NCBI GenBank assembly: GCA_024640765.1
Contig: JAHEEK010000004.1
Span: 124,001-188,000 of the forward strand
Direction: 5' to 3'
Length of the DNA: 64,000 bases
From: Nereida sp024640765
GTDB lineage: Bacteria > Pseudomonadota > Alphaproteobacteria > Rhodobacterales > Rhodobacteraceae
This document shows, piece after piece, positions 36,358-45,559 of the stretch. The translations under genes and the position numbers were made by a program. Position 1 is the first letter of the stretch. The number at the start of each line of letters is the position of its first letter. Under the pieces are notes generated by a model. That model saw only the letters and a program-made list of their open reading frames with translations, ran no database searches and was not told the DNA's origin.

Positions 36358-37356
36358 ATGGCCGCTAAGAAACCAGCCACACCGAATGTCTCAGCAGATG
36401 AGCTTCTTAATCATTACCGTGAAATGCTACTCATTCGCCGCTTTGAAGAAAAAGCAGGCCAGCTTTATGGCATGGGTCTGATCGGCGGGTTCTGCCACCT
36501 CTACATCGGTCAAGAAGCCGTTGTTGTGGGTTTAGAAGCGGCTGCAAAAGAAGGCGACAAGCGCATCACATCGTATCGTGATCACGGCCATATGCTGGCC
36601 TGCGGCATGGATCCGAAAGGTGTCATGGCTGAACTGACTGGTCGCGAAGGTGGTTACAGCCGCGGCAAAGGTGGCTCAATGCATATGTTTTCCAAGGAAA
36701 AGCATTTCTACGGCGGGCACGGTATTGTTGCGGCGCAAGTTCCCCTTGGCGCGGGCCTTGCCTTTGCGGACAAATACAGCGGTAATGACAACGTAACTTT
36801 CATCTACTTCGGCGACGGTGCTGCAAACCAAGGCCAAGTGTATGAAACATACAACATGGCCGAGCTGTGGCAACTTCCCGCAGTTTTCGTGATTGAAAAC
36901 AACCAATACGCCATGGGTACTTCGACCCAACGCTCAACCAAATCACCCAGCTATTTCGCACGCGGACAAGCCTACGGCATCGCCGGTGAAGAAGTTGACG
37001 GTATGGATGTTTTGGCAGTCAAAGCCGCCGGTGAGAAAGCCGTCGCGCACTGCCGCGCAGGCAAAGGTCCCTACATTTTGGAAGTGAAAACATATCGTTA
37101 CCGTGGTCACTCCATGTCCGATCCCGCGAAATACCGGACTCGCGAAGAGGTCCAAAAAATGCGCGACGAGCGCGATCCAATCGAACAAATCCGCGACATG
37201 CTGCTTACTGGTAAGCACGCCTCAGAAGATGAGTTGAAAGCAGTCGACAAAGAAATCAAAGCAATCGTCAACGAAGCGGCCGAGTTCTCAAAAGAGAGCC
37301 CAGAGCCCCATGTCGACGAACTTTGGACAGATATCTACGCAAGCGAGGACGTATAA
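36358..37356 (+). CDS. pdhA: pyruvate dehydrogenase E1 component, alpha subunit
   Basis: A 332-residue E1-alpha subunit that with PdhB decarboxylates pyruvate using thiamine diphosphate. The cofactor motif GDG...NN is clear (GDGAANQGQVYETYN through VIENN). The phosphorylation-loop region TYRYRGHSMSDPAKYRTREEV is conserved as in mitochondrial-type enzymes. A strong AAGGAGG precedes ATG 36358. First gene of pdhA-pdhB-pdhC, with 2 bases to pdhB. Confidence 0.97.
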   Translation: MAAKKPATPNVSADELLNHYREMLLIRRFEEKAGQLYGMGLIGGFCHLYIGQEAVVVGLEAAAKEGDKRITSYRDHGHMLACGMDPKGVMAELTGREGGYSRGKGGSMHMFSKEKHFYGGHGIVAAQVPLGAGLAFADKYSGNDNVTFIYFGDGAANQGQVYETYNMAELWQLPAVFVIENNQYAMGTSTQRSTKSPSYFARGQAYGIAGEEVDGMDVLAVKAAGEKAVAHCRAGKGPYILEVKTYRYRGHSMSDPAKYRTREEVQKMRDERDPIEQIRDMLLTGKHASEDELKAVDKEIKAIVNEAAEFSKESPEPHVDELWTDIYASEDV

Positions 37357-37358
37357 TT

Positions 37359-38735
37359 ATGGCAACCGAAATTCTGATGCCCGCCCTCTCGCCCACCATG
37401 GAAGAAGGCACGCTGGCCAAATGGCTCGTCAAAGAAGGCGACACCGTTGCCTCCGGTGACATCTTGGCAGAGATCGAAACCGACAAAGCCACGATGGAAT
37501 TTGAAGCTGTCGACGAAGGTGTGATTGGTAAAATCCTCATTTCTGAGGGCTCTGAAGGTGTCAAAGTGAACACAGCGATCGCCGTATTGCTGGAAGAAGG
37601 TGAAGACGCGTCCGCCGCTGACACGGCTAGCCCCGCAGCGACACCCGCTGCCGAAGCGACAGCCGCGCCTGAAGCCACCAGTGTTCCAGCAACTGCCGCA
37701 GCACCCGCGGCCCCTGCTCCGGACACATCGCCAGATTGGCCCGAAGGCACGCCAATGAAACAACAGACCGTCCGCGAAGCACTACGTGATGCGATGGCCG
37801 AAGAAATGCGTGGCAACGAAAGCGTCTTTTTGATGGGCGAAGAAGTCGCCGAGTACCAAGGTGCCTATAAAATCAGCCAAGGTCTGTTGGATGAGTTCGG
37901 CGCAAAACGCGTCATCGACACACCCATCACCGAGCACGGTTTTGCAGGCATCGCCACAGGATCTGCGATGGCTGGCCTGCGCCCAATTGTTGAGTTCATG
38001 ACGTTCAACTTCGCCATGCAAGCCATTGATCACCTTATTAATTCCGCGGCAAAGACACTTTATATGTCAGGCGGTCAGATGGGCGCCCCAATGGTTTTCC
38101 GTGGGCCAAACGGTGCTGCGGCACGGGTTGGCGCGCAGCACTCTCAGGATTACGCCGCATGGTACATGCAAGTACCTGGCCTCAAAGTTGCGATGCCCTA
38201 CTCAGCATCCGACGCCAAAGGTTTGCTGAAATCAGCGATCCGTGACCCGAACCCTGTGATCTTCCTTGAGAACGAAATTCTCTACGGCCGGTCCTTCGAT
38301 GTGCCAGACATGGACGACTACACTGTTCCGTTCGGTAAGGCACGAATTTGGCGCGAAGGCACAGATGTGACAATCGTCTCATTTGGTATCGGCATGACAT
38401 ATGCTCTTGAGGCCGCAGATAAGCTGGCCGAGGAAGGTATCTCTGCGGAAGTTATCGATCTGCGGACTTTGCGTCCGATGGATATGGACAGCATCTTGGC
38501 GTCCGTGCGTAAGACAAACCGCTGCGTCACCGTCGAAGAAGGTTGGCCACAAGGCAGCGTCGGCAGCTACATCGGCAGTCAGATCATGCAGCATGCGTTC
38601 GATTATCTCGACGCGCCAGTGATCAGCTGCACAGGTAAAGACGTACCGATGCCATATGCCGCAAACCTCGAAAAACTTGCCCTTGTCACAACAGACGAGG
38701 TCATCGCCGCAGTTAAACAAGTCACCTACCGTTAA
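37359..38735 (+). CDS. pdhB: pyruvate dehydrogenase E1 component, beta subunit with lipoyl domain
   Basis: A 458-residue protein. Residues 1-80 form a lipoyl domain with the modification site ETDKATM (Lys43), followed by an Ala/Pro-rich linker (~85-130) and the E1-beta transketolase-like domain (TVREALRDAMAEEM, EEVAEYQGAYKIS, PITEHGFAGI, FRGPNGAAARVGAQHSQ). E1-beta with its own lipoyl domain is characteristic of many alphaproteobacteria. The start is ATG 37359; an upstream in-frame ATG lies inside pdhA. Confidence 0.97.
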   Translation: MATEILMPALSPTMEEGTLAKWLVKEGDTVASGDILAEIETDKATMEFEAVDEGVIGKILISEGSEGVKVNTAIAVLLEEGEDASAADTASPAATPAAEATAAPEATSVPATAAAPAAPAPDTSPDWPEGTPMKQQTVREALRDAMAEEMRGNESVFLMGEEVAEYQGAYKISQGLLDEFGAKRVIDTPITEHGFAGIATGSAMAGLRPIVEFMTFNFAMQAIDHLINSAAKTLYMSGGQMGAPMVFRGPNGAAARVGAQHSQDYAAWYMQVPGLKVAMPYSASDAKGLLKSAIRDPNPVIFLENEILYGRSFDVPDMDDYTVPFGKARIWREGTDVTIVSFGIGMTYALEAADKLAEEGISAEVIDLRTLRPMDMDSILASVRKTNRCVTVEEGWPQGSVGSYIGSQIMQHAFDYLDAPVISCTGKDVPMPYAANLEKLALVTTDEVIAAVKQVTYR

Positions 38736-38747
38736 GGAGCCGCAGAT

Positions 38748-40043
38748 ATGGCAACTGAAATTCTAATGCCCGCGCTCTCTCCGACGATGGAGGAAGGCAC
38801 CCTTGCAAAGTGGCTTGTCAAAGAAGGTGACACTGTTGCCTCCGGTGACTTGCTGGCAGAAATCGAGACTGACAAAGCGACCATGGAATTTGAAGCCGTG
38901 GACGAAGGCGTCATCGGCAAACTCTTGGTCGCCGAAGGCTCCGAAGGTGTCAAAGTGAACACAGCAATTGCGGTTCTACTAGAGGATGGCGAAGACGCTG
39001 ACAGTGCGGTTGCGACACCTGCTGCCGCACCAAGCGAAGCCGCAGCCACAGTGGTTGAGGCCCCATCAGAGGCGCCACAACAAACGTCTCCCGCCCCCGC
39101 CGCACCACAGACCGCGAAGGGCGAACGCGTGTTTGCAACGCCCCTCGCGCGGCGCATTGCAGCGGATAAAGGCATCGATCTGTCGTCCATGACCGGATCA
39201 GGACCCCACGGCCGTATCATCAAAGCAGACGTTGAAAACGCCACCGCTGCACCAAAAACTGCCTCTGCGCCAGCGTCAACAGCAAGCAGCCAATCCGCTA
39301 CAGTTGCACAAGGCCCGAGCACCGATCAGGTCATCGCGATGTATGAAGGTCGCGCTTTTGAGGAAGTCAAATTGGACGCCATGCGCAAAACAATTGCCGC
39401 GCGTCTGACCGAGGCGAAACAGTCTGTACCGCACTTCTACCTGCGCCGCGACATTGAGCTTGATGCGCTTTTGAAGTTCCGCGCCGAGATCAACGCAACG
39501 CTTGAACCTCGGGGCATCAAACTGTCTGTAAACGACTTCATCATCAAAGCCTGCGCACTTGCACTGCAACAGGTACCTGAAGCAAACGCAGTGTGGGCCG
39601 GTGATAGAACACTCAAAATGGAACGGTCGGACGTTGCTGTTGCAGTGGCAATTGAGGGCGGGCTTTTCACGCCTGTGCTTCAAGACGCCGATCAAAAGTC
39701 ACTTTCTGCGCTTTCCACGCAGATGAAAGACATGGCGTCCCGTGCGCGTGACCGCAAGTTGGCGCCCCGTGAGTATCAAGGCGGTAGCTTTGCGATTTCC
39801 AACTTGGGTATGTTCGGCATCGACAACTTCGACGCCATCATCAACCCACCCCACTCAGCGATCTTGGCCGTGGGTGCAGGTGCAAAGAAACCTGTCGTCG
39901 GCGCAGACGGAGAGCTGAAAGTCGCCACCGTCATGTCCACCACAATGTCAGTTGACCACCGTGTCATTGACGGGGCCCTTGGTGCGAACTTGTTGAACGC
40001 AATCAAGCACAACCTCGAAAATCCTGTCGGGATGCTTGCGTAA
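38748..40043 (+). CDS. pdhC: dihydrolipoamide acetyltransferase (PDH E2)
   Basis: A 431-residue E2 core subunit: a single lipoyl domain (Lys43 in ETDKATM), a linker, the peripheral subunit-binding domain (FATPLARRIAADKGIDLSSM, residues ~126-160), a second linker, and the catalytic domain with DHRVIDGALGANLL (His404, Asp408). Its lipoyl domain is almost identical to that of PdhB in protein sequence. AAGGAG lies before the ATG, 12 bases after pdhB. The E3 gene is not in the window. Confidence 0.97.
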   Translation: MATEILMPALSPTMEEGTLAKWLVKEGDTVASGDLLAEIETDKATMEFEAVDEGVIGKLLVAEGSEGVKVNTAIAVLLEDGEDADSAVATPAAAPSEAAATVVEAPSEAPQQTSPAPAAPQTAKGERVFATPLARRIAADKGIDLSSMTGSGPHGRIIKADVENATAAPKTASAPASTASSQSATVAQGPSTDQVIAMYEGRAFEEVKLDAMRKTIAARLTEAKQSVPHFYLRRDIELDALLKFRAEINATLEPRGIKLSVNDFIIKACALALQQVPEANAVWAGDRTLKMERSDVAVAVAIEGGLFTPVLQDADQKSLSALSTQMKDMASRARDRKLAPREYQGGSFAISNLGMFGIDNFDAIINPPHSAILAVGAGAKKPVVGADGELKVATVMSTTMSVDHRVIDGALGANLLNAIKHNLENPVGMLA

Positions 40044-40075
40044 AGCCTCATCACTTAACTAACTGATACCAAACA

Positions 40076-40113
40076 AAAAGGCCGCTAGGAGATATCCCCC
40101 TAGCGGCCTTTTT
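40076..40113. terminator. bidirectional terminator between pdhC and cysE
   Basis: AAGGCCGCTAGG pairs with CCTAGCGGCCTT, flanked by an A-run on the left and TTTTT (40109-40113) on the right. It can terminate both pdhC and the convergent cysE. Confidence 0.92.
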
Positions 40114-40131
40114 AAATACTGAAGTATAGCT

Positions 40132-40947
40132 CTACTCAATCATTGAACCGCTCAATAACTGATCCATGCTAATTGATGGCTGAGAGCACCCCGCCTCACC
40201 AACTATTTTCGCCGGTACACCAGCGACTGTTTTCATCGGTGGCACATCTTCAAGCACAACAGATCCGGCGGCAATCCGGCAGCATTGCCCGATTGAAATG
40301 TTTCCAAGCACATGCGCGCCCGCCCCGATCAATACACCGTCGCCAATTTTTGGGTGACGGTCATCATCTTCTTTACCGGTGCCGCCGAGGGTTACTGAGT
40401 GCAACATTGACACATTATCGCCAACCACTGCGGTCTCACCAATTACGATAGAGTGGGCATGGTCGATCATGATCCCCTGACCAATCGTGGCCCCAGGGTG
40501 AATATCAATTCCGAACATTTCCGAGGTCCGCATCTGAATGAAATACGCAAGATCAGCGCGTCCTTCTCGCCACAATGCATTAGCAACACGGTGCGCCTGA
40601 ACTGCTTGAAATCCTTTGAAATAAAGGAGCGGCTGCATCAGGCGGTGACACGCCGGATCACGATCATAGACCGCGGCCAAGTCAGCCCGCGCCGCCAAAC
40701 CCAACCCGGGATTACGGGCGTAGGCAGCGTCAGCGATCTCTGCAATCAATTGCTCTGACATCTCGCCGGACGATAATTTTAAAGCCAAGCGATAAGACAA
40801 AGCCCGCTCAAAGGTCGCATGATGCAACAAAGAGCTGTGCACCAATCCGCCCAAAAGCGGCTCATCAACAATCGCTTGATGCGCTTCTTCTTGAACCTGC
40901 TCCCAAATCGGGTCGATGCTGCGGTTTGTCGTGCGAACATTTGCCAT
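40132..40947 (-). CDS. cysE: serine O-acetyltransferase
   Basis: A 271-residue enzyme making O-acetylserine, the acceptor for sulfide in cysteine synthesis. A helical N-terminal domain is followed by the left-handed beta-helix of hexapeptide repeats (IDIHPGATIGQGIMIDHAHSIVIGET, KIGDGVLIGAGAHVLGNISIG). Catalytic Asp/His are seen in DHAHSIVIGE and HSVTLGGTGK. The C-terminal tail ends in a hydrophobic residue before Glu (SMIE). Converges with pdhC. Confidence 0.96.
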   Translation of the reverse strand: MANVRTTNRSIDPIWEQVQEEAHQAIVDEPLLGGLVHSSLLHHATFERALSYRLALKLSSGEMSEQLIAEIADAAYARNPGLGLAARADLAAVYDRDPACHRLMQPLLYFKGFQAVQAHRVANALWREGRADLAYFIQMRTSEMFGIDIHPGATIGQGIMIDHAHSIVIGETAVVGDNVSMLHSVTLGGTGKEDDDRHPKIGDGVLIGAGAHVLGNISIGQCCRIAAGSVVLEDVPPMKTVAGVPAKIVGEAGCSQPSISMDQLLSGSMIE

Positions 40948-41034
40948 CGGTGGTCTCCTTCACGCCTGTCCCTAACCTAGCACATATGCAGCGCCAACCA
41001 AAAAAGTATACGTAACGACGGTCAAAATAACCGC

Positions 41035-42375
41035 TTAAGACACGGCAATCTGTGCAAATGGTCCCGGTACAAAACGATCCGAAAGCTTTGCAACTTCAAA
41101 GATTAGGTTACCATTGATACTTAACGGCTCATTAAGCACAGCGGCGGTGCTCGTCACCGTTTGTTCAAGCTTCACGCCAGTTTCATCGCGCAACCTTATC
41201 AAGTATTGCTCGCTCATCTCGCTGACAGGCACATCAAATCCATCCCAATAATCTCCGTCAATCCGTGTCCGCCTCACCCACTGCGCAGTGATGAAGCTAT
41301 CGCCTCGCTGCACCTGCAAATGGCAAGGCCTATACGGACGAAGACTTGCCCCCGCGACCGCAAAACTATGCTCGCGGTAAGTGGCATCATTTACTGCACG
41401 GCCCGATGGTCCGACGCGGTAGGTCTGTTCTACACCGCGCTGATTTACGGGAAGTTCAAGCTGGCTGACAGCACCATCAAGTAAGACGACTTTGCTCCCA
41501 ACAGGCCACGTATCAGGAACAAACGCATCCGTGCCCTGCTGCCCGCGCACAAGCCCCGAGAGACGATACATCTTGGGACCAATTAGAACCGCATTTTGCG
41601 CCTGAAAAAGTTCCCACACGGCCACATCGCCGCTACCAATTGCAACGACATTTTGACCGGACAGAAGGCTGTCTAGATTGAAATAAGACAGCGCGCCGTG
41701 TGTGAGCTCAACATCAACAAAAGCGGTCCTGTCGATTACCCCAAATGGGCCGGTGTTCAACGCGATCACGGTTGTGCCAGATGTCGCCTGTTCTGTGATC
41801 TGTAATTGCGGTTCAAAAGCCTCATCGGCGACCTCAATAAATACATCAGCCGGTCCCGTCCAAGGTGACGCATTTACCGCAACGAACGGGCCGGTATTGG
41901 GCGTTTCCGCACGAATAATGGGCAGGTCAAGAAACTGCGCGGCAACTGGCGTCGGCACGGCAAACGGGCGAAGGGCAATTGGCACTGTCGCAGGGTCTGC
42001 ACGGGCATAAACATCCGCATCAATCCGCGTCCCTTCCATCATCAGATGCGTAGATCTTGACACGTTATCAATACGGTAGAGTGTTTTCATCTCACCATCA
42101 TCCGTTTGGACCACATCTCCTGCACCTAGATGCGCCATCGATGGGGGAACCGCAAAACTAACGCTATCTTGGCCAGCATACGCCTCTGAGAGCCAGCGGT
42201 CAGCCATGCCTTGCGCTTCGCCCGCGGTCAAAGCCAACGACATTTCTGTACTTGAAACAACCTTGCTGCCTGCATCTGGCAAGGTCGATTGCGCCGTCGC
42301 AGTTTCATAATCCGCATTCGCTTCAATGTAGCTAAATCGCACATCACTGATCAGGTCAGCACCGCTACCGCGCAC
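41035..42375 (-). pseudogene. GTA baseplate protein (orfg15, 'megatron'), C-terminal fragment
   Basis: An open frame of 446 codons whose sequence matches the C-terminal third of the gene transfer agent orfg15 protein (Rcc01698-like, phage tail/host-specificity region). Examples are the MADRWLSEAYAGQDSVSFAVPPS segment, LSGLVRGQQGTD, the LELPVNQRGVEQTYRVGPSGR segment and the WVRRTRIDGDYWDGFDVPVSE segment. Intact homologues are about 1300 residues with an N-terminal TIM-barrel glycoside-hydrolase-like part, here absent. The 5' end is the deletion junction; the first possible start is GTG 42375 without a ribosome site. No frameshift or stop interrupts the remaining frame, so the loss may be fairly recent. 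Confidence 0.85.
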
Positions 42376-42490
42376 CTTCGAAAGACAAAGCCCGCAAATC
42401 GTCTTCGGTCAACGTTTCAAGGAACGCGCCTCGCATGGCAACATCGGCGGAGCTTAGCCAAACGGCCAGCGATCTCAGATCGTCGGACAT
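42365..42490 (-). pseudogene. GTA large terminase (orfg2), N-terminal fragment
   Basis: ATG 42490 opens a 41-codon frame whose first ~37 residues read like the start of the GTA/HK97-type large terminase: MSDDLRSLAVWLSSAD, then FLETLTEDDLRALSF. In intact proteins this is followed by a 'LFEFWA..HQ' stretch and the Walker A ATPase. Here it continues with EGAR and a stop, because the reading frame runs into orfg15 sequence. It overlaps the end of the small-terminase-like gene by 74 bases. The ATPase and nuclease domains are gone. Confidence 0.8.
42368..42385. other. GTA cluster deletion junction
   Basis: Terminase-like sequence ends and orfg15-like sequence begins within about this interval, in different reading frames. 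Everything that normally lies between (rest of large terminase, portal, protease, capsid, head-tail and tail genes, most of orfg15) is missing. The exact breakpoint needs alignment with an intact cluster. Confidence 0.75.
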
Positions 42491-42752
42491 CGAAATCGAT
42501 ATCGTGTTCGGTGATGCGGTCGCGTCGCTTAAGCTCATCATCTCGCAATCGTCCTCGTTCTGCGATCACGGCATCCCGGGCCTTCATGAGGCCACTCAAA
42601 TGGGCGGACAGACCCTTGGCCCCATCCATCTCGCCGCTCTCAATTTTCCGTAACGCCGCCTCGATAAATCGCTCATAGCGGCTCATTTGATCCAACGCTG
42701 CAGCCAAACTATCTTTCGTCTGGTCAAACGCGTCATGGTTCATGTTGCTCAT
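42417..42752 (-). CDS. GTA small-terminase-like protein (orfg1), relict
   Basis: A 111-residue charged helical protein: AALDQMSRYERFIEAALRKIESGEMDGAKGL, LMKARDAVIAERGRLRDDEL and DRITEHDIDFD suggest a coiled coil and a short C-terminal helical part. By position, directly upstream of and overlapping the large terminase start, it corresponds to GTA orfg1, described as the small terminase subunit in Rhodobacter capsulatus. The assignment rests on context and general character. The coding frame is intact from ATG 42752, but with its partner lost it may no longer have a packaging role. Confidence 0.65.
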   Translation of the reverse strand: MSNMNHDAFDQTKDSLAAALDQMSRYERFIEAALRKIESGEMDGAKGLSAHLSGLMKARDAVIAERGRLRDDELKRRDRITEHDIDFDVRRSEIAGRLAKLRRCCHARRVP

Positions 42753-43012
42753 AATTTGCTGCCTATGTTTGGGTGTTACCCCCTCCACAGACCGAAAAAG
42801 CGTTGTAGGACCCTGACTTTTACCAGCCGTTCATCCTAGGCAGTCTCTCCTAGCTATGGCCAAGTTATCCCTTCAAAAAGAGCCAAAAGTCAAAGTTTCC
42901 AAGGCGGGGGGACGCAACACCCCACCGCGCGAAATGCTTAATTTTTCAAAAAGAATCAGAGAGTTAACCGTCACCTCGCCTTTAAAATAAGGCAGACAGC
43001 AAGGCCCAAAGC
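42753..43012. other. intergenic region, former GTA upstream region
   Basis: 260 bases between mltG and the relict terminase gene, all leftward. No gene is seen. It would have held the promoter of the GTA cluster. A single TTAAC-like element (GTTAA near 42964) is present but not a full CtrA box. Confidence 0.4.
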
Positions 43013-44167
43013 TTAGTTGGCTTTGCGCTCTGCTTCGATCTTGCGCCACTTGGCAACATTGGCGTTATGCTCATCAAGGGTACGCGCAAACGCGTGCCCA
43101 CCGGTGCCATCAGCCACAAAGAACAACAAATCAGTACTCTCAGGATTCAACGCCGCCTCAATGCTGGCCCGTCCCGGGTTAGCAATAGGGGTCGGCGGCA
43201 AGGCCGGAATGACATAAGTGTTCCAAGGGGTCTCGGCGCGCAACTCGCTGCGGCGCAGCCCGCGGCCCAAAATACCCTCGCCCTTGGTGATACCGTAGAT
43301 CACCGTCGGGTCCGTTTGCAGACGCATCCCGCGTTTCAAACGATTGGTAAAAACACTGGCGACCTGACCGCGCTCTTCTGCAACCGCGGTCTCTTTTTCA
43401 ATAATGGAAGCAAGGATCAGCGCCTCTTGAGGTGTCTCAACTTCCACGTCATCCGCGCGCTCTGCCCAAGCTTGCGCCAGAATGCGTTCCTGACGTGCGG
43501 CCATATCCGCTAGAATCTCGTTCCGGTCCTGACCTTTGCTGATCTCATAGCTGTCGGGCGCAAGGCTTCCCTCAGAAGGAACAGCGGCGATCTCACCGCT
43601 CAGAACATCAATGTTGTTGAGCGCCTCAACAATGGTCCAGCTAGTCACACCTTCCGCAACCGCAAAACGGATCAACGTGTCAGAGGCATCGAGTGCGGCG
43701 GTGTAGACAGGATCAACAGGCTCTACTTGTGGCTCAAACCGTGCCTGCTCAACATAGCGGTTGGTGGCGGGATCAAGCTCGCGGACTTGTACTTGTTTGC
43801 GTGTCACACCAACGCGGAACACCACTTCGGTACCGCATGTATTGCGCCCACCGCGTGTCACCACATCAACGATCTGCTCCATGGAAGCGCCCGCCTCAAT
43901 CAAGAACGAACCCGCCTTAAGCTGGGACGCCTTCTCGGAATAATCCGCCCCAAGCCGGAAAATGCGCGCACTGCTCACAGCACCCTGCCCCGCAAGATCG
44001 GCGCTTACCGATCCCATCGACGCACCCGAAGGCACTTGCAAACAAATCGCCTCAGCGAGCGGCCCGCCCTCTTTATACTGCGACGTTCCCCAAACGATCA
44101 CCCCGCCCACAAGGAACAGGATCACAATCGCCAACGTCAGCGCATTAGAAACGACGTGCCGCCACAT
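43013..44167 (-). CDS. mltG: endolytic murein transglycosylase MltG
   Basis: A 384-residue protein with an N-terminal transmembrane helix (residues ~8-28), a LysM-like periplasmic domain (ICLQVPSGASMGSVSADL) and the YceG catalytic domain with LILASIIEKETAVAEERGQVASVFTNRL, where the Glu is catalytic, and RMRLQTDPTVIYGITKG. It cuts nascent glycan strands and sets their length. It follows fabF after three bases, the common fabF-mltG order. Confidence 0.96.
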   Translation of the reverse strand: MWRHVVSNALTLAIVILFLVGGVIVWGTSQYKEGGPLAEAICLQVPSGASMGSVSADLAGQGAVSSARIFRLGADYSEKASQLKAGSFLIEAGASMEQIVDVVTRGGRNTCGTEVVFRVGVTRKQVQVRELDPATNRYVEQARFEPQVEPVDPVYTAALDASDTLIRFAVAEGVTSWTIVEALNNIDVLSGEIAAVPSEGSLAPDSYEISKGQDRNEILADMAARQERILAQAWAERADDVEVETPQEALILASIIEKETAVAEERGQVASVFTNRLKRGMRLQTDPTVIYGITKGEGILGRGLRRSELRAETPWNTYVIPALPPTPIANPGRASIEAALNPESTDLLFFVADGTGGHAFARTLDEHNANVAKWRKIEAERKAN

Positions 44168-44170
44168 GGC

Positions 44171-45427
44171 TTAGCGCACCTTACCCATGATCAGGCTGGC
44201 GTTTGTGCCACCGAACCCAAATGAGTTAGACAGGACAGTCTCAATCTTGCGCTCGCGCTTTTCTGGACCGATTAGGTCAATCGTGTGCTCACAGTCCACG
44301 TTCTCAAGGTTGAGAGTGGGCGGCGCCACTTGATCGCGGATCGCCAGAATACAGAAAATCGCCTCAACGGCACCGGCTGCACCCAGCAAATGGCCAATGG
44401 CCGACTTGGTAGATGACATGGAACACTCAGACGCCGCATCCCCCAGAACACGCTCAACCGCACCAAGTTCAATGGTGTCGGCCATCGTGGATGTGCCGTG
44501 GGCGTTGACGTAATCAATCTCGCTTGGTGCAATGCCCGCACGTTTTACGGCTGCACGCATCGCCCGCTCGGCCCCCTCGTGGTTGGGCGGCGGCGCAGTG
44601 ATGTGGTGCGCGTCGCCTGACAGGCCATAGCCCAAAATTTCAGCATAAATCTTGGCACCGCGTGCCTTTGCATGTTCATATTCTTCAAGAACAACTACGC
44701 CAGCGCCCTCACCCATGACAAACCCGTCACGATCCGCGTCCCAAGGACGGCTGGCTTTAGTTGGATCATCTGCGCGCTTGGTCGACAGCGCCTTACACGC
44801 GTTAAAACCCGCAACGCCAATCTCGGAAATGGGACTTTCAGCACCACCAGCAACCATCACATCCGCATCATCAAGCGCAATCAAACGGGCAGCGTCACCA
44901 ATGGCGTGCGCACCGGTTGAACAGGCTGTCACAACCGCGTGGTTGGGGCCTTTCAGACCGTATTTGATGCTGACTTGCCCACTGACCAAGTTGATCAACG
45001 CACCGGGAATAAAGAAAGGCGACACGCGGCGCGGGCCTTTTTCCTTCAGCAACACGGCCGTATCGGCGATCGAATTCAACCCACCAATGCCAGACCCGAT
45101 CATCACACCGGTGCGGAAACGGTCGTCATCGCTCTCAGGTACCCAACCAGAATCGGCAAGCGCTTGGTCTGCCGCTGCAACACCGTACAAAATGAAATCA
45201 TCAATTTTGCGCTGTTCTTTGGGGGGCATATACGCATCAGCGTTGAAATCGCCATCTCCCTCGCCGCGCGGCACTTCGCAGGCGTAGGTCGTGCCAAGAT
45301 GGCTGGCGTCAAATTTCGCGATGGGGCCGGCACCGGATTGCCCGTAAAGCAAACGTGACCACGTCACATCCACACCGTCGCCAAGCGGCGAAACCATTCC
45401 AAGACCTGTAACAACGACACGGCGCAT
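44171..45427 (-). CDS. fabF: beta-ketoacyl-ACP synthase II
   Basis: A 418-residue condensing enzyme elongating acyl-ACP in fatty acid synthesis. The catalytic triad is visible: Cys169 in VVTACSTGAHAI, His in NAHGTSTM, and His in KSAIGHLLGAAG. The C-terminal SNSFGFGGTNASLI is typical. It follows acpP after about 200 bases that include a hairpin. Confidence 0.97.
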   Translation of the reverse strand: MRRVVVTGLGMVSPLGDGVDVTWSRLLYGQSGAGPIAKFDASHLGTTYACEVPRGEGDGDFNADAYMPPKEQRKIDDFILYGVAAADQALADSGWVPESDDDRFRTGVMIGSGIGGLNSIADTAVLLKEKGPRRVSPFFIPGALINLVSGQVSIKYGLKGPNHAVVTACSTGAHAIGDAARLIALDDADVMVAGGAESPISEIGVAGFNACKALSTKRADDPTKASRPWDADRDGFVMGEGAGVVVLEEYEHAKARGAKIYAEILGYGLSGDAHHITAPPPNHEGAERAMRAAVKRAGIAPSEIDYVNAHGTSTMADTIELGAVERVLGDAASECSMSSTKSAIGHLLGAAGAVEAIFCILAIRDQVAPPTLNLENVDCEHTIDLIGPEKRERKIETVLSNSFGFGGTNASLIMGKVR

Positions 45428-45559
45428 CGGTTTTCCCCCAATTTAGTACTGCCTGTGGTGGTTACCACATACCGCGCCACAACACTCAGGGGCAAGGGCT
45501 TGCGCACCAATCAGCGCCCAACCGCCCAACCTTTTTTACAAAAACAGCCCTAAAACGCG

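Noticed and set aside
41035..42490. Prophage remnant rather than GTA
   Set aside because: The retained ends match the first and last parts of the GTA order, and there is no integrase, attachment repeat or lysis gene; a GTA scar explains the data better.
42960..42985. GTTAACC near the lost GTA promoter as a CtrA box
   Set aside because: Only one half-site is present; the second half at the required seven-base spacing is missing.
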